Shown: piece after piece, positions 25,961-40,873 of the stretch
How positions within the stretch are numbered: the first letter of the stretch is position 1
How the letters are laid out: each line of letters begins with the position of its first letter
Origin: Thermoleophilia bacterium
Lineage (GTDB): Bacteria > Actinomycetota > Thermoleophilia > Gaiellales > Gaiellaceae
DNA: 64,000 nucleotides
Assembly (NCBI GenBank): GCA_020845695.1
Contig: JADLFG010000072.1
Span: forward strand, 55,942-119,941
Reading direction: 5' to 3'
Translations under genes and position numbers: made by a program
The notes under the pieces: generated by a model
What the model saw: only the letters and a program-made list of their open reading frames with translations
Database searches by the model: none
What the model was told of the DNA's origin: nothing

Positions 25961-26676
25961 TCCGCCAGGCGGACGACGACGAATCGCGAGGGCTCCGCGC
26001 CCTCGCTCGACGTCACGACGTCCGGCACGTCCCTCAGACGCAGATGTACGACCTTGCGCTCCGCCGAGCTCATCGGCTCGAGCTCGACCGGAAGCCCGGT
26101 CGACCTCGCCCGGGCGGCGGCCCGCTCGGCGATCCCCTCGAGCGTCGACCGGCGGCGCTCGCGATACCCCGCAGCGTCAACGACCACGTCGAGGCGCTCG
26201 CCGGCGCTCCGCGAGAGCGCCGCGCTCGCGAGCTGCTGGATCGCGTCGATCGTCTGCCCGTGCTTGCCGATCACGAGCCCGAGATCACGGCCGCGAAACG
26301 TGCCGGTCAGCGTGCCCCCGGCCTCGCGCACCTCGATCGCCGCCTCGACCGACAGCGCGTCCCGGATCCGCTCGAGCAGCTCGGCGAGCTCGCCCGCCGC
26401 CGGCGACCCGGGCGGCCGGGGCGTCTGCTCGGCCGCGGGCGGGGCGGCCGCGGCCGTCGTCCTCGCGAGCACGCGGGCGGGGGCGAAGCCGACACCCAGG
26501 AGCCCCCGTTCCCCCTCCGAGAGCACCACGAACTCGACGGTGGTCTTGTCGAGACCGGGAACGCGCCGCTCGAGCTCCCGCAAGCCGGTCCACTTCGCCT
26601 CCCCCACGGTCTCGCCGGCCCCCTCGGCCTCGAGCCCGGACCGCGGGCCCTCGCCGGCGGCGGCGGGATCGCTCAT
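25957..26676 (-). CDS. jag: Jag/SpoIIIJ-associated RNA-binding protein (KhpB)
   Basis: A 239-residue protein: Jag_N-like region (about 25-65, with TVEFVVLSEGERGLLGVG), a Pro/Ala linker, a KH domain whose GLVIGKHGQTIDAIQQL holds the GxxG loop, and an R3H domain at the C-terminus (RERRRSTLEGIAERAA). It binds RNA and is linked to cell-wall and cell-size control in Firmicutes. Starts at ATG 26676, overlapping yidC by four bases. Confidence 0.92.
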   Translation of the reverse strand: MSDPAAAGEGPRSGLEAEGAGETVGEAKWTGLRELERRVPGLDKTTVEFVVLSEGERGLLGVGFAPARVLARTTAAAAPPAAEQTPRPPGSPAAGELAELLERIRDALSVEAAIEVREAGGTLTGTFRGRDLGLVIGKHGQTIDAIQQLASAALSRSAGERLDVVVDAAGYRERRRSTLEGIAERAAARARSTGLPVELEPMSSAERKVVHLRLRDVPDVVTSSEGAEPSRFVVVRLAE

Positions 26677-27533
26677 CGCCGGGCCCGGGGGTTGCGTTTC
26701 TTGCGCCGCCGCACCGGCCGCGGGCCCGGGCCCGCGGCGCCGTCGGGGGCGGCCGCGGCGGCCGGCTTCGCTTTCGGCGCCGCCTTCTTGGCGGGGGCCT
26801 TCGCGGGCGGCTTGGCACCCGGCTCGGTCCGACTCGTGCGCTTCGGCAGCGCCACCGGCGTGCGCGGGTAGGCGCGGCGCGTCACGATCCCCTGCCCAGC
26901 CGTCCAGAGGTTGGTCGTGACCCAGTAGACCATGAGCCCGACGGGGAAGCGGATGATGAAGATCACGAACGCGAACGGCATCAGCAGGAAGAGCAGCCGC
27001 TGCGTCTTGTCCATGGTGCTCGACATGAGCAGCGTCGAGGCGAGCTGGCTGCCGACGTAGACGACGAGCAACATCCAGCCGGACCAGTGCTCGTTGACGG
27101 GAGCGGTGATCGACGGGACGACGCCGTTCAGGAAGTCGAGGCTCGAGCCCGGGTACTGCGGGAAGACCTCCTTCTCGAAGTCGCGCAGGACGTAGAAGAG
27201 GGAGATGAAGATCGGGATCTGGAAGACGACCGGGAGACACGAGGCGGCCGGGTTGACCTTGTTCTCCCGGTAGAACTTCATCACCTCCTCGTTCAGCCGC
27301 TGCTTGTCGCCCTTGTACTTCTGCTGGAGCGCCTTGAGCTCGGGCGCGTACTGCTGGAGGCGCTGCATCGAGCGGATCTGCTTGACCGTCAGCGGCACGA
27401 GCACGATCCGGACGATCACGGTCAGGACGACGATCGCCCAGGCCCAGGAGATCCCGATCGACGCGTGCAGCCACTCGAGGACCGCGCTCAGCGGCGCCTC
27501 GATCGGCTCCAACACGCCGGCGAGCGGCGTCAC
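26673..27533 (-). CDS. yidC: Membrane protein insertase YidC
   Basis: A 286-residue Oxa1/YidC insertase. Five hydrophobic segments include ISWAWAIVVLTVIVRIVLVP, the cytoplasmic LQQKYKGDKQRLNEEVMKFY coiled region, and the SCLPVVFQIPIFISLFYVL helix. A basic Lys/Ala/Pro-rich tail (about 235-286) probably contacts ribosomes. The product begins after GTG 27533, four bases into the yidD stop. Confidence 0.95.
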   Translation of the reverse strand: MTPLAGVLEPIEAPLSAVLEWLHASIGISWAWAIVVLTVIVRIVLVPLTVKQIRSMQRLQQYAPELKALQQKYKGDKQRLNEEVMKFYRENKVNPAASCLPVVFQIPIFISLFYVLRDFEKEVFPQYPGSSLDFLNGVVPSITAPVNEHWSGWMLLVVYVGSQLASTLLMSSTMDKTQRLLFLLMPFAFVIFIIRFPVGLMVYWVTTNLWTAGQGIVTRRAYPRTPVALPKRTSRTEPGAKPPAKAPAKKAAPKAKPAAAAAPDGAAGPGPRPVRRRKKRNPRARR

Positions 27534-27790
27534 GCGGTGCTCCCGCGGGCACGCCGGGGCGACGGGCGAAACAGCCGCTGGTCCTCGGCGCGGTCGACGC
27601 CGCCGTGGCTCCAGGGGTTGCAGCGCGCGAGCCGCCACGCGGCCAGGACGATCCCGCGAGCGACGCCGTGGAGCGCGATCGCGTCGATCGCGTACTGCGA
27701 GCACGACGGGTGGTACTTGCAGCGCCCGCCCGTGAACTGCCCGACCGTCACGCGGTAGGCGCGAACGGCCGCGATGGCGACGCTCCTCAC
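27530..27790 (-). CDS. yidD: Membrane protein insertion efficiency factor YidD
   Basis: An 86-residue protein containing GGRCKYHPSCSQYAIDAI, the cysteine-bearing YidD signature, then WRLARCNPWSHGGVD. It aids YidC insertion. GTG start at 27790 overlaps the rnpA stop by GTGA, and its own stop overlaps yidC, so rpmH-rnpA-yidD-yidC-jag-rsmG reads as a translationally coupled run. Confidence 0.95.
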   Translation of the reverse strand: MRSVAIAAVRAYRVTVGQFTGGRCKYHPSCSQYAIDAIALHGVARGIVLAAWRLARCNPWSHGGVDRAEDQRLFRPSPRRARGSTA

Positions 27791-28152
27791 GGGTGGCCGG
27801 CCCTCGCGCCCGCGGACCGCTCGAAGACCTCGCGCAGCCGCTCCTCGACCCAGGCGGCGCCTCTTGCCTCGGCCGCCTCGCCGAAGCCGGGGCGGACGAC
27901 GACAACATGGTCGCAGCCGCCCGGTACCCCAGCCGAGACGGCGTCGAATGCGGCGCGCAAGCTCCGCTTGACCCGGTTTCGCGTCACCGCGTCCCCCACC
28001 TTGCGCGAGACCGCGAGACCGAGCCGCGTCTCCCCGTCCGCCCCTTCGCGCGGGAACGAGTACAGGACGAGGTAGCGGCTCGAGACCGACCGGCCGTGGC
28101 GATAGACGGCGTCGAAGTCCCGCGACCGGGAGAGCCGGTTTCTCCGCTTCAC
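27787..28152 (-). CDS. rnpA: Ribonuclease P protein component
   Basis: A 121-residue RnpA. The N-terminus is VKRRNRLSRSRDFDAVYRHG, and the RNA-binding RNR-type motif is VGDAVTRNRVKRSLRAAF (about 51-68). It is the protein subunit of RNase P, which matures tRNA 5' ends. The GTG at 28152 is the likely start, about 30 bases after rpmH. Confidence 0.95.
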   Translation of the reverse strand: MKRRNRLSRSRDFDAVYRHGRSVSSRYLVLYSFPREGADGETRLGLAVSRKVGDAVTRNRVKRSLRAAFDAVSAGVPGGCDHVVVVRPGFGEAAEARGAAWVEERLREVFERSAGARAGHP

Positions 28153-28181
28153 TGGGCGCCGCCTGTCCCGCCCCGCGCGAC

Positions 28182-28316
28182 TCAGGCGGAGAGGCGCTTG
28201 CGGCCCTTGCTGCGCCGGCGCTTCAGCACGGCTCTGCCCGCCCTCGTAGCCATCCGGGCTCTGAATCCGTGGCGCCGCTTCCGGCGCCGGACGTTCGGCT
28301 GGTAGGTGCGCTTCAT
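28182..28316 (-). CDS. rpmH: 50S ribosomal protein L34
   Basis: A 44-residue, very basic protein beginning [18 protein letters not shown], the L34 signature, and ending [13 protein letters not shown]. It reads away from dnaA on the minus strand, the standard rpmH-dnaA divergent arrangement. Confidence 0.97.
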   Translation of the reverse strand: MKRTYQPNVRRRKRRHGFRARMATRAGRAVLKRRRSKGRKRLSA

Positions 28317-28585
28317 GATCTCGGCGCCCGCTGGGGGCGAGCGCCCAGTATAGAGGAGGCTCTTCTCGGGCAGCGACGCATCCAGTTACCGCGGGACAAT
28401 CCACAGCCGAAACGCCGCACTGCCGCGCGACTCCGGCGTGTTTTCCACAGCTGTGGAGAGCGCTGTGGACGGGGCGAAATGGCTGCAAACACGCCTTTTT
28501 TTCGACCGCTGAGCCCGCCGGGTCGAGGCGTTGAGCCACGGCCGGGCCGCTGCTATGATCCCGCTTCCTCGAACCCGGGAGGATC
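28317..28585. other. rpmH-dnaA intergenic region with DnaA-box-like sites
   Basis: A 269-base gap holding the divergent promoters of rpmH and dnaA. Four near-matches to the DnaA box TTATCCACA are visible: CAATCCACA (28397-28405), TTTTCCACA (28441-28449), and on the minus strand CTCTCCACA (28452-28460) and CCGTCCACA (28464-28472). The middle two are arranged as an inverted pair around AGCT. A T-rich stretch (28494-28502) follows. It may be part of the origin or autoregulate dnaA. Confidence 0.7.
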
Positions 28586-29932
28586 GTGTCGGCGGAGGTG
28601 GAGCAGCCCGTGCAAGGGAGCGTGAATGACGTCTGGACCGACGTCTCGGAGCGTCTTCGTGGCGCTCTCGGCGAGCGAACATTCGAGACCTGGCTGGGCC
28701 AGGTCAGCCCGGGGCCTGCCTCCGAGACGGAGCTCTTGCTCGAGACCCCGAACGACTTCACGCGTGAGTGGATCGAAAGCCATTTCCTCTCGCTGATCCG
28801 GTCGATCGTGCGCGATGTCGTCGGTGCCGAGCGGGCGGTGCGCTTGACTGTCCCCGTTCACCCCGTGGCCGGCGAGGCGGACGCGCCGGCGGCGCTCAGG
28901 GCGGAGGGTCTCAACCCGAGGTACACGTTCGATACGTTCGTGATCGGCTCCTCGAACAGGTTCGCGCATGCGGCCGCGCTCGCGGTCGCCGAGGCGCCCG
29001 CGAAGGCCTACAACCCCCTCTTCATCTACGGTGGTACCGGCCTCGGCAAGACGCACCTTCTGCAGGCGATCGTGGGGTACGTCGGACGCCATTCCCCGCG
29101 GCTCTCGGCCCGCTACGTCACGAGCGAGACGCTCACGAACGACTTCATCAACTCGATCCGCGAGAAGCGCGTCGAGCACTTCAAGCACCGCTATCGCCAC
29201 TACGACGTCCTCCTTGTTGACGACATCCAGTTCCTGGAGCACAAGGAGCGCATCCAGGAGGAGTTCTTCCACACCTTCAATGCGCTCTACGAGGCCGGGC
29301 GCCAGGTGATCCTGTCCTCGGACCGCCCGCCCCGGGACATCGCGACACTTGAGGAGCGCCTGCGCTCGCGGTTCGAGTGGGGGCTGATCGTCGACGTCCA
29401 GCCCCCCGATCTCGAGACGCGGATCGCGATTCTCCGGAAGAAGGTTGCGACCGACCGGATTCATGTACCGGACACGCAGGTCTTGACGTTGATCGCCGGC
29501 CGGGTCTCGACGAACATCCGCGAGCTCGAGGGCGCGCTCACCCGCGTGGTTGCCTTCTCATCGCTAACCGGACGGCCGATGACGGTCGAGCTCGCCCAGG
29601 ACGTCCTCAAAGACGTCTTCCCCCAGGGCGAGCCGCTTCAGATCACGATCGAGCGCATCCAGGAGGTTGTCTCGAGCCGCTTCTCGATCTCGTTGCAGGA
29701 GCTCGTCGGCCAGCGCCGGTCACGCTCGGTCGTCTATCCGCGCCACATCGCCATGTACCTCTGCCGAGAGCTAACGGACAGCTCCTTACCCAAGATCGGC
29801 GGGCACTTCGGCGGGCGAGATCACACGACCGTGATCAATGCCACCTCGAACATCACGAAGCTGATCCGCGAAGATCGTGGCGTGTACAACCTCGTCCAGG
29901 AGCTCACAGCCAGGATCAAGCAAGCACCGTGA
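28586..29932 (+). CDS. dnaA: Chromosomal replication initiator DnaA
   Basis: A 448-residue DnaA. Domain I is at about 12-85. The AAA+ domain has Walker [12 protein letters not shown] (about 149-159), Walker [15 protein letters not shown] and a sensor region [18 protein letters not shown]. Domain IV has the DnaA signature ([20 protein letters not shown]). It binds the flanking boxes and opens the origin. GTG 28586 is preceded by GGGAGG at a rather short spacing; later GTG codons are possible. Confidence 0.97.
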   Translation: MSAEVEQPVQGSVNDVWTDVSERLRGALGERTFETWLGQVSPGPASETELLLETPNDFTREWIESHFLSLIRSIVRDVVGAERAVRLTVPVHPVAGEADAPAALRAEGLNPRYTFDTFVIGSSNRFAHAAALAVAEAPAKAYNPLFIYGGTGLGKTHLLQAIVGYVGRHSPRLSARYVTSETLTNDFINSIREKRVEHFKHRYRHYDVLLVDDIQFLEHKERIQEEFFHTFNALYEAGRQVILSSDRPPRDIATLEERLRSRFEWGLIVDVQPPDLETRIAILRKKVATDRIHVPDTQVLTLIAGRVSTNIRELEGALTRVVAFSSLTGRPMTVELAQDVLKDVFPQGEPLQITIERIQEVVSSRFSISLQELVGQRRSRSVVYPRHIAMYLCRELTDSSLPKIGGHFGGRDHTTVINATSNITKLIREDRGVYNLVQELTARIKQAP

Positions 29933-30144
29933 GCATGTGGACACCTCCACAGCACCTGGGGATCTCCCGCGGTCTCCAGGCGGCGGCCCTGGATAACCTC
30001 CGTCTATCCCCAATCCTCATCCACACCCGAACCCCGCCTCCCTCCTCGCCCAACGCTCTCATCCCCAGATCCCCCAGCCCTATCACTACGACGAAGAGAT
30101 TCTTTCTCTAGCGCTGTTCTAACTTCGTTTCCCCACACCAGACC
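29933..30144. other. Probable oriC in the dnaA-dnaN gap
   Basis: A 212-base gap less GC-rich than its surroundings. DnaA-box-like sites include GTGTCCACA on the minus strand (29936-29944), ACCTCCACA (29943-29951), a GGATAACC partial box (29991-29998) and TCATCCACA (30017-30025, one mismatch to consensus). A relatively AT-rich stretch lies at about 30080-30125, next to dnaN, and could be the unwinding element. Position and content fit the replication origin. Confidence 0.7.
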
Positions 30145-31251
30145 ATGCGCATCACGTGTTCTCGCGAAGACCTCTCCCGGGGCCTCCAGGTCGTCGGTCG
30201 TGCCGTGTCAACCCGCGCATCGGTCCAGATCCTCGCGGGAGTGCTCGTTCGGTGCGAGCAGGGTCGTCTGGAGCTGGCGGCCACGGACATGGAGATGTCT
30301 CTGCGAGCATCGCTTTCCGCGGAGTGCTCGGACGCGGGGACGGTGGCTGTTCCAGGTCGGCTGCTTGCCGACATCGTGCGTCTTCTGCCCGCGGGCTCGG
30401 TTGTGCTCGAGTACGGCGAGAGCGAGGGCGTTCTCCGTCTGACCGCCGGATCGTCCGACTACACACTCAACACCTACACCGCCGCCGATTTCCCCCGTCT
30501 GCCCGATGTCGATCCGGAGAGCCTCCTCGAAGTGGATCGGGAGGCGTTTCTCGAGACGATCGGCAAGGTTGGTCGAGCCGCGTCCCGGGACGAGTCTCGA
30601 CCGGTCCTGACCGGCATCCTCGTCCACATCGAGGGATCGACCCTCGTGATGGCCGCGACGGACTCCTACCGGCTCAGCGTCAAGGAGACGGCTCTCACCT
30701 CGGCTGCCAGCGGCACCCTCGAGGCGATCATCCCGTCGCGGGCGCTTGCCGAGGTCGCACGGATCGCGCAGGCGGGCTCAGAAGAGCGGCTCGCGATCGG
30801 CGTTCGGGAGAACCAGATCGTCTTCGTCGTTGACGGGGTGATTGCAACCGCCCGCCGAATCGATGGGCAGTTCCCGAACTACAAGCAGTTGCGCCCGGAG
30901 ACGTTCGAGGCCGAGCTGACGCTGCCGCGCGAGGAGCTCCTGGACGCCGTGCGGCGCGTCAGCGTGATGGCGCAGCGCAACTCGCCGCTGCGGCTGAGGT
31001 TCGCGGACGGCGAGCTCACGCTGCGCGCGCAGACCCAGGACATCGGCGAGGCGCGCGAGGCGCTGCCCGTCCCGTACGCGGGCGAGCCGCTCGAGATCGG
31101 CTTCAATCCGGACTTCCTCCGCGAGGGGCTGGAGTCGGTCTCGGCGGCCGAGGCTCGTCTCCGGCTGATCAGCCCGCTCAGGCCCGGGCTGATCAGCGGC
31201 GCCGGCGACGACTTCTGGTACCTGATCATGCCGATCAGGCTCGCGGGCTAG
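30145..31251 (+). CDS. dnaN: DNA polymerase III beta sliding clamp
   Basis: A 368-residue clamp with three similar domains. Visible family blocks include LEYGESEGVLRLTAGSSDY, RPVLTGILVHIEGSTLVMAA and the C-terminal YLIMPIRL that forms part of the partner-binding pocket. The ring tethers polymerase III to DNA. Starts at ATG 30145. Confidence 0.97.
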   Translation: MRITCSREDLSRGLQVVGRAVSTRASVQILAGVLVRCEQGRLELAATDMEMSLRASLSAECSDAGTVAVPGRLLADIVRLLPAGSVVLEYGESEGVLRLTAGSSDYTLNTYTAADFPRLPDVDPESLLEVDREAFLETIGKVGRAASRDESRPVLTGILVHIEGSTLVMAATDSYRLSVKETALTSAASGTLEAIIPSRALAEVARIAQAGSEERLAIGVRENQIVFVVDGVIATARRIDGQFPNYKQLRPETFEAELTLPREELLDAVRRVSVMAQRNSPLRLRFADGELTLRAQTQDIGEAREALPVPYAGEPLEIGFNPDFLREGLESVSAAEARLRLISPLRPGLISGAGDDFWYLIMPIRLAG

Positions 31252-31292
31252 GGAGCGCCGAGCGCCGCGCGGCGCCCACGCCGAGCTGGCCG

Positions 31293-32363
31293 GTGCAGGT
31301 GACCCGGATCGCTGCGCGGGACTTCCGCTCCTACGCGGCGATCGAGTTGGGGCTCCCCAGCGGCTTGACCGTCATCGTCGGGCCGAACGGCGTCGGCAAG
31401 ACGAACCTCCTCGACGCCGTGCATGTGGGCACGCAAGGGTCGTCCCTGCGGACGCGACGCGACGCGCGCGGGGTCCGGCTCGGGGCGCCCGGCGCCCGCG
31501 TTGTCGCCGAGGGCGTCCGGGCCGGCGGCGTGCGGTTTCGCTGCGAGGTCACGATCGAGCCGGGTGGGAAGCGGATGGCCCTCGACGGGGTCGCGCTCGA
31601 CGGTCCGGAGCGGCTGCGCCGGGATCTGCCCGTGCTGGCGTTTACGCCCGATCGGCTGGCGGTCGTCAAGGGCGGCCCGCTCGTCCGCCGCACCTACCTC
31701 GACCGGGCGCTGGCGCGCATTCAGCCGGCCCGGGCGGCGTTGCCGGGAGAGTACGGTCGCGCGCTCGCGCAGCGCAACGCCGCGCTGAGGCGCGCGCGCC
31801 TCGGCCTCTGCGGCCTCGACGCGGTCGAGCCGTGGTCGGCGGCGGTAGCGACCCTGGGGGCGCGACTCGATGCTGCCCGCGGCTCCCTCGTGCAAGCGCT
31901 CGCGGAGCGCCTCGCGCGGGCCGCGGCGCGCCTCGGCCTGCCGGGTCTCGCCGCCGCGTACGAGCCGAGCGGCGTGACCGCCGAGCTGCTCGAGCGACGG
32001 CTGAATACCGATCTCGAGCGGGGCCTCACCGGCGCGGGCCCGCACCTGTCGGAGCTCTCGATCACGGCGTCCGGCCGCGAGTTGAGGCTCTACGGCTCCC
32101 AGGGCGAGCAGCGTCTCGCGGTGCTCGCGCTGCTCCTCGCCGAGGCCGAGGCGGTGGGCGATCTGCGCGGCGAGCCGCCGCTGTTGCTGCTCGACGACGT
32201 CCTCTCGGAGCTCGACGCGCGGCGGCGGGCCGCCCTGCTCGAGGTGATTCCGGAGGGATCCCAGACGCTTGTGACGGCGACGGCCCGCGCCGCGCTGCCG
32301 GACGGGGTCGCCGAGCCGGCGCTCGTGATCGACGTCGAGGCCGGCCGGGCGGTCCCCCGGTGA
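31293..32363 (+). CDS. recF: DNA replication/repair protein RecF
   Basis: A 356-residue SMC-like ATPase. Walker A is GPNGVGKTNLLDAV (about 30-43), the signature region is YGSQGEQRLAVLALLLAEAE, and Walker B is PLLLLDDVLSELDARRR. It loads RecA at gaps with RecO and RecR. GTG 31293 is the start, 41 bases after dnaN. The region 31252-31292 shows no gene. Confidence 0.95.
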   Translation: MQVTRIAARDFRSYAAIELGLPSGLTVIVGPNGVGKTNLLDAVHVGTQGSSLRTRRDARGVRLGAPGARVVAEGVRAGGVRFRCEVTIEPGGKRMALDGVALDGPERLRRDLPVLAFTPDRLAVVKGGPLVRRTYLDRALARIQPARAALPGEYGRALAQRNAALRRARLGLCGLDAVEPWSAAVATLGARLDAARGSLVQALAERLARAAARLGLPGLAAAYEPSGVTAELLERRLNTDLERGLTGAGPHLSELSITASGRELRLYGSQGEQRLAVLALLLAEAEAVGDLRGEPPLLLLDDVLSELDARRRAALLEVIPEGSQTLVTATARAALPDGVAEPALVIDVEAGRAVPR

Positions 32364-32875
32364 GCGGGCAGCGCGGCGACGGCCTGCCGCGCCCGATCGG
32401 CGAGAGCGTCGCTCGCGAGCTTGCCCGCGCCGGCGGCTCGCCCGCGGCGGCCGCCCTCGGCGAGCTGGTGAGCGTCTGGGCCGCGGCGGTGGGGGAGGTC
32501 GTGGCGCGGAATGCGTGGCCGGCGCGGCTCGGACGGGACGGCGTCCTCGTCGTGCACGCGAGCTCGAGCACCTGGGCGTTCGAGCTGACTCACCTCGAGG
32601 CGACCATCCGCGACCGCCTGGGCGCGGCGGCGCCGCGCGCCCTCCGCTTCGTGCCGGGGCCTCTGCCCGAGCCGCCCGCCGCGGAGGCCGCCGGGGTGAT
32701 CCGGGGTGCGCCCACACCGCGTTCGCAGGACGTGTCGAGGGCGGCGGAGCTCACCGCCGGGATCGCGTCGGAGCCGCTGCGCGAGGCGGTCGCGAAGGCG
32801 GCCGCGGCGTCGCTTGCGAGGGCCGCTTCGGCGGCCGGGCCGGCCGGCCCTTCTGATAGACTCGAAGCGGAGTAA
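32360..32875 (+). CDS. dciA: DciA-like DUF721 protein
   Basis: A 171-residue protein in the usual recF-gyrB position. The N-terminal DUF721 core covers about 28-95 (LGELVSVWAAAVGEVVARNA then LVVHASSSTWAFELTHLEA), followed by a low-complexity Ala/Pro tail. DciA assists loading of the replicative helicase in bacteria without DnaC. Starts at GTG 32360, four bases into the recF stop. Confidence 0.88.
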   Translation: MSGQRGDGLPRPIGESVARELARAGGSPAAAALGELVSVWAAAVGEVVARNAWPARLGRDGVLVVHASSSTWAFELTHLEATIRDRLGAAAPRALRFVPGPLPEPPAAEAAGVIRGAPTPRSQDVSRAAELTAGIASEPLREAVAKAAAASLARAASAAGPAGPSDRLEAE

Positions 32876-37811
<4,936 letters not shown>

Positions 37812-38669
37812 CGTAGAGGCCGGCTCCGAGCTCGAGCCCGGCCGGCACCGTCAGCCGCGGGACGAGCTCGAGGTGCCAGTGGCCCTCGCCGCCGCCGAGC
37901 GGAGCCGTGTGGAGCCACGCGTTCAGCGGCACGTCGCCCTCGCGGGCCCGGAGCGTCGCCACGATCCTGGCGAGCAGCGCGAGCGCCTCCCCGAGCAGGT
38001 CGCTCGCGAACGCGTCCGCCTCGCAGGCGGCGGGCGCGAGCAGGAGCTCGTAGGGCGCGCGCCCGGCGGCCGGGCAGACCGCCACGAGCGGGCCCGTGTC
38101 GGCGACGATGCGTGCGTCGCCGGCCCGCTCGCTCGCGAGCAGCCGGCAGACGGCGCAGTGGCCGCCACCGCGCTCGGCCGCGACCGCCGGGGGCACCGCC
38201 GCGAGCCAGACGAGCTGCGAGTGGGTGTGCGGCAGGCTCCCGCCGGCGGCCCTGCCTTCGTTGAGGAACGCATGGACGTAGGCGAACCCCTCCCGACGCG
38301 CCGCGACCGCCCGCTGCCGCCAGGCGGCCGTGACGCCGGCCAGCTCGTCGGGGACGAGCTCGCCGATCGAGACGAAGTGGCGGGGCGTGTGGATGACGAC
38401 CTCGTGTCGCCCGTCGGCGCCCGAGACCGCGGGGTAGAGGTTCGGGACGACGCGGACCGTCCAGGCGGGGTCGCCGGCGGCTCGCCCGGCCGGGCCGAGC
38501 GCGAACGTCTCGGGCGGCGTCTCCGCTTCCCTGCCCTCGCAGAACGGGCAGCGCGGCTCGGGCCCGGACGGCCTGCCCGCGCCGGGACGGCCCGCCCGCG
38601 CCGGCGCGACCGCGACGAGCCGGCCCGAGAGCGGGTCGCGCAGGAGCCCGGCAGGGAGGGTGTCGCCGG

Positions 38670-39449
38670 TCAGCCGCGCTCCGCGGCGGGCTCGGGCAGG
38701 CGCTCGAGGAACGGCCGGAACAGCTCGATCGGTAGCGGCAGCACCATCGTCGTCGAGCGCTCGGAGCTCATCTCGAGCATCGTCTGGAGGAACCGCAGCT
38801 GGAGCGTGATCGGGTTTTCGCTCATCACGTTGGCGGCGTCCTTGAGGCGCTCGGAGGCCTGGTACTCGCCCTCGGCGGCGATCACTTTGGCGCGCCGCTC
38901 GCGCTCGGCCTCGGCCTGGCGGGCCATCGCCCGCTGCATACCGGCGGGGATCTCGACGTCCTTGACCTCGACGATCGAGACCTTGACACCCCAGGGGGAG
39001 GTGGCCTCGTCGATGATCTGCTGGAGGATCGTGTTGATGCGGTCACGCTCGGAGAGCAACTCATCGAGCTGGTGCTGGCCGAGCACGCTGCGCAGGGTGG
39101 TCTGGGAGATCTGCGAGGTCGCGACCATGTAGTTCTCGACCTGGACGATCGCGTTGGTCGGCTCGATGATCCTGAAGTAGGCAACGGCGTTCACGCGCAC
39201 GGGGACGTTGTCCTTCGTGATCACCTCCTGCGGCGGAACGTTCAGCGTGACCGTGCGCAGGTCGACGCGGACCATCTTGTCGATGATCGGGATCAGGAAG
39301 AACAGGCCCGGCCCCTTGGGCGGCGTCAGCAGCCGCCCGAGCCGGAAGACGACCCCCCGCTCGTACTCGCGCGCGACGCGAACCGAGGCCGAGATCAAGA
39401 GCACGAGCACGACGACGACCGCGATGATCGCGACGACAGCAGCGGTCAT
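38670..39449 (-). CDS. Slipin/stomatin-like SPFH protein
   Basis: A 259-residue band-7 protein. One N-terminal helix (3-22) is followed by the SPFH domain with [54 protein letters not shown] and a C-terminal coiled coil ([20 protein letters not shown]). With NfeD proteins, slipins form membrane microdomain complexes. It lies 54 bases downstream of nfeD, the usual pairing. Confidence 0.93.
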   Translation of the reverse strand: MTAAVVAIIAVVVVLVLLISASVRVAREYERGVVFRLGRLLTPPKGPGLFFLIPIIDKMVRVDLRTVTLNVPPQEVITKDNVPVRVNAVAYFRIIEPTNAIVQVENYMVATSQISQTTLRSVLGQHQLDELLSERDRINTILQQIIDEATSPWGVKVSIVEVKDVEIPAGMQRAMARQAEAERERRAKVIAAEGEYQASERLKDAANVMSENPITLQLRFLQTMLEMSSERSTTMVLPLPIELFRPFLERLPEPAAERG

Positions 39450-39503
39450 GACGCTCCTTTCATCCGTCCCGCCGCCGCTCTCGCGCCGGCGGGTGTGGGT
39501 GGG

Positions 39504-40826
39504 CTAGACGGCGACGGCACGCTCGCCGGCCGGGACGACCTCGAGGACGAGCCCCTCCGCGACGCGCTCGACGAGCACGGTCGCGCCGGCGGGAACGGGC
39601 TCTCCGGTGGCGGAGCGCGCCCGCCACAGCTCGCCGTGGACGAACACGAGCCCCTCCGGGGCGAGCGCCTCGCGCACGGCCCCTGTGGCCCCGGCGAGCT
39701 CGTCCCCGCCGGTCCGGGGCCGCGCCCGGCGCGCCTTCAGCGCCTTCGCGACGGCGAAGGCGACGAACCCGGCCACGACCGCGGCGATCGCGATCGCCAC
39801 CGGCAGGGAGACCTGGTAGAGGTCGCCCGCGGGGTCGAAGAGGAGGACGGCGCCGAACACGAACGCGACCGCCCCGGCGAGGGCGAGCGCGCCTCCGCTC
39901 GCCACGAACGCCTCGGCGACGAAGAAGCCGAGCGCGACGATCACGAGCAGGATCCCGGCCCAGCTGAACGGCAGCACGTTCAGCCCGAACAGGCCGATGA
40001 TCAGCGAGATGGCGCCGAAGGCGGCCGGGAAGACGAGCCCGGGGTTGAAGAGCTCGACCGTGATCGCGAGCACGCCGAGCGACATCAGCAGGATGACGAT
40101 GTTCGGATCGATGATCGTGTCGAGCACGCGTTTCCAGAGCGACATCTCGACGGTGGTCACCTCCGCGCCAGCCGTTCTCAGCACGATCGCCTTGGTGCCC
40201 TTCGTGGTCGTTCCGTCGACCTGCTCGAGCAGTGCCGCGAGGTCCGGGGCGATCAGGTCGATCACGTTCTCCTCGAGCGCCTCCCGTGCGCTCAGGTTGG
40301 CCGCCTCGCGCACGGCCCGCTCGACCCAGTCGACGTTGCGGCCGTGCTCCTCGGCGAGCGCCCGCAGCGACTTGGCCGCGTCATTGACGATCTTCTTGCG
40401 CAGGTCGTCCTGGATATCCTCGCCACCGACCGAGATCGGCGTCGACGAGCCGATGTTCGTCTGCGGCGCCATGGCGAGCACGTCGCCCGCCTGCCCGATC
40501 CAGACTCCGGCCGAGGCGGCCCTGGCGCCCTCCGGGGACACGTACACGAGCACGGGCAGCGGCGATTCGAGCATCCGCTGGTAGATCTCCCGCATCGAGT
40601 CGGCGAGCCCGCCCGGCGTGTCGAGCAGGATCACGACGGCGTCGAATCCCTCGTCCTCCGCCCGCCCGATCGCGTCGACCACGTAGTCGGCGGTGACGGG
40701 GTTGATGTCGTTGGCGAGCTCGACCGCGAGCACGCGCGGCGGCTCCTGGGCGTGGGCCGTACCGGCGAGGGCGAGAGAGACGCCCGCAGCGAGGACGAGC
40801 GCGAGGAGGGCCCGGAGACGAGGCAC
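39504..40826 (-). CDS. Long-form NfeD protein (ClpP-like protease plus membrane NfeD)
   Basis: A 440-residue protein. The signal peptide ends at about AHA-QE (26). A ClpP-class serine protease domain (30-215) carries DTPGGL and the nucleophile region RAASAGVWIG. Four to five membrane helices (about 230-350) precede a C-terminal OB fold (about 375-440, GATGAVREALAPEGLVFVHG). Such proteins partner with slipins, encoded next door, in membrane quality control. Confidence 0.92.
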   Translation of the reverse strand: MPRLRALLALVLAAGVSLALAGTAHAQEPPRVLAVELANDINPVTADYVVDAIGRAEDEGFDAVVILLDTPGGLADSMREIYQRMLESPLPVLVYVSPEGARAASAGVWIGQAGDVLAMAPQTNIGSSTPISVGGEDIQDDLRKKIVNDAAKSLRALAEEHGRNVDWVERAVREAANLSAREALEENVIDLIAPDLAALLEQVDGTTTKGTKAIVLRTAGAEVTTVEMSLWKRVLDTIIDPNIVILLMSLGVLAITVELFNPGLVFPAAFGAISLIIGLFGLNVLPFSWAGILLVIVALGFFVAEAFVASGGALALAGAVAFVFGAVLLFDPAGDLYQVSLPVAIAIAAVVAGFVAFAVAKALKARRARPRTGGDELAGATGAVREALAPEGLVFVHGELWRARSATGEPVPAGATVLVERVAEGLVLEVVPAGERAVAV

Positions 40827-40873
40827 GGAGCTTCCCGGCCGAGTCTACCAGCGTGGTCACGACCCACCGGCCC

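Noticed and set aside
24186..27758. Long plus-strand frame opposite parB to yidC
   Set aside because: Antisense to eight well-supported genes, low-complexity Arg/Ser/Pro composition, no domain.
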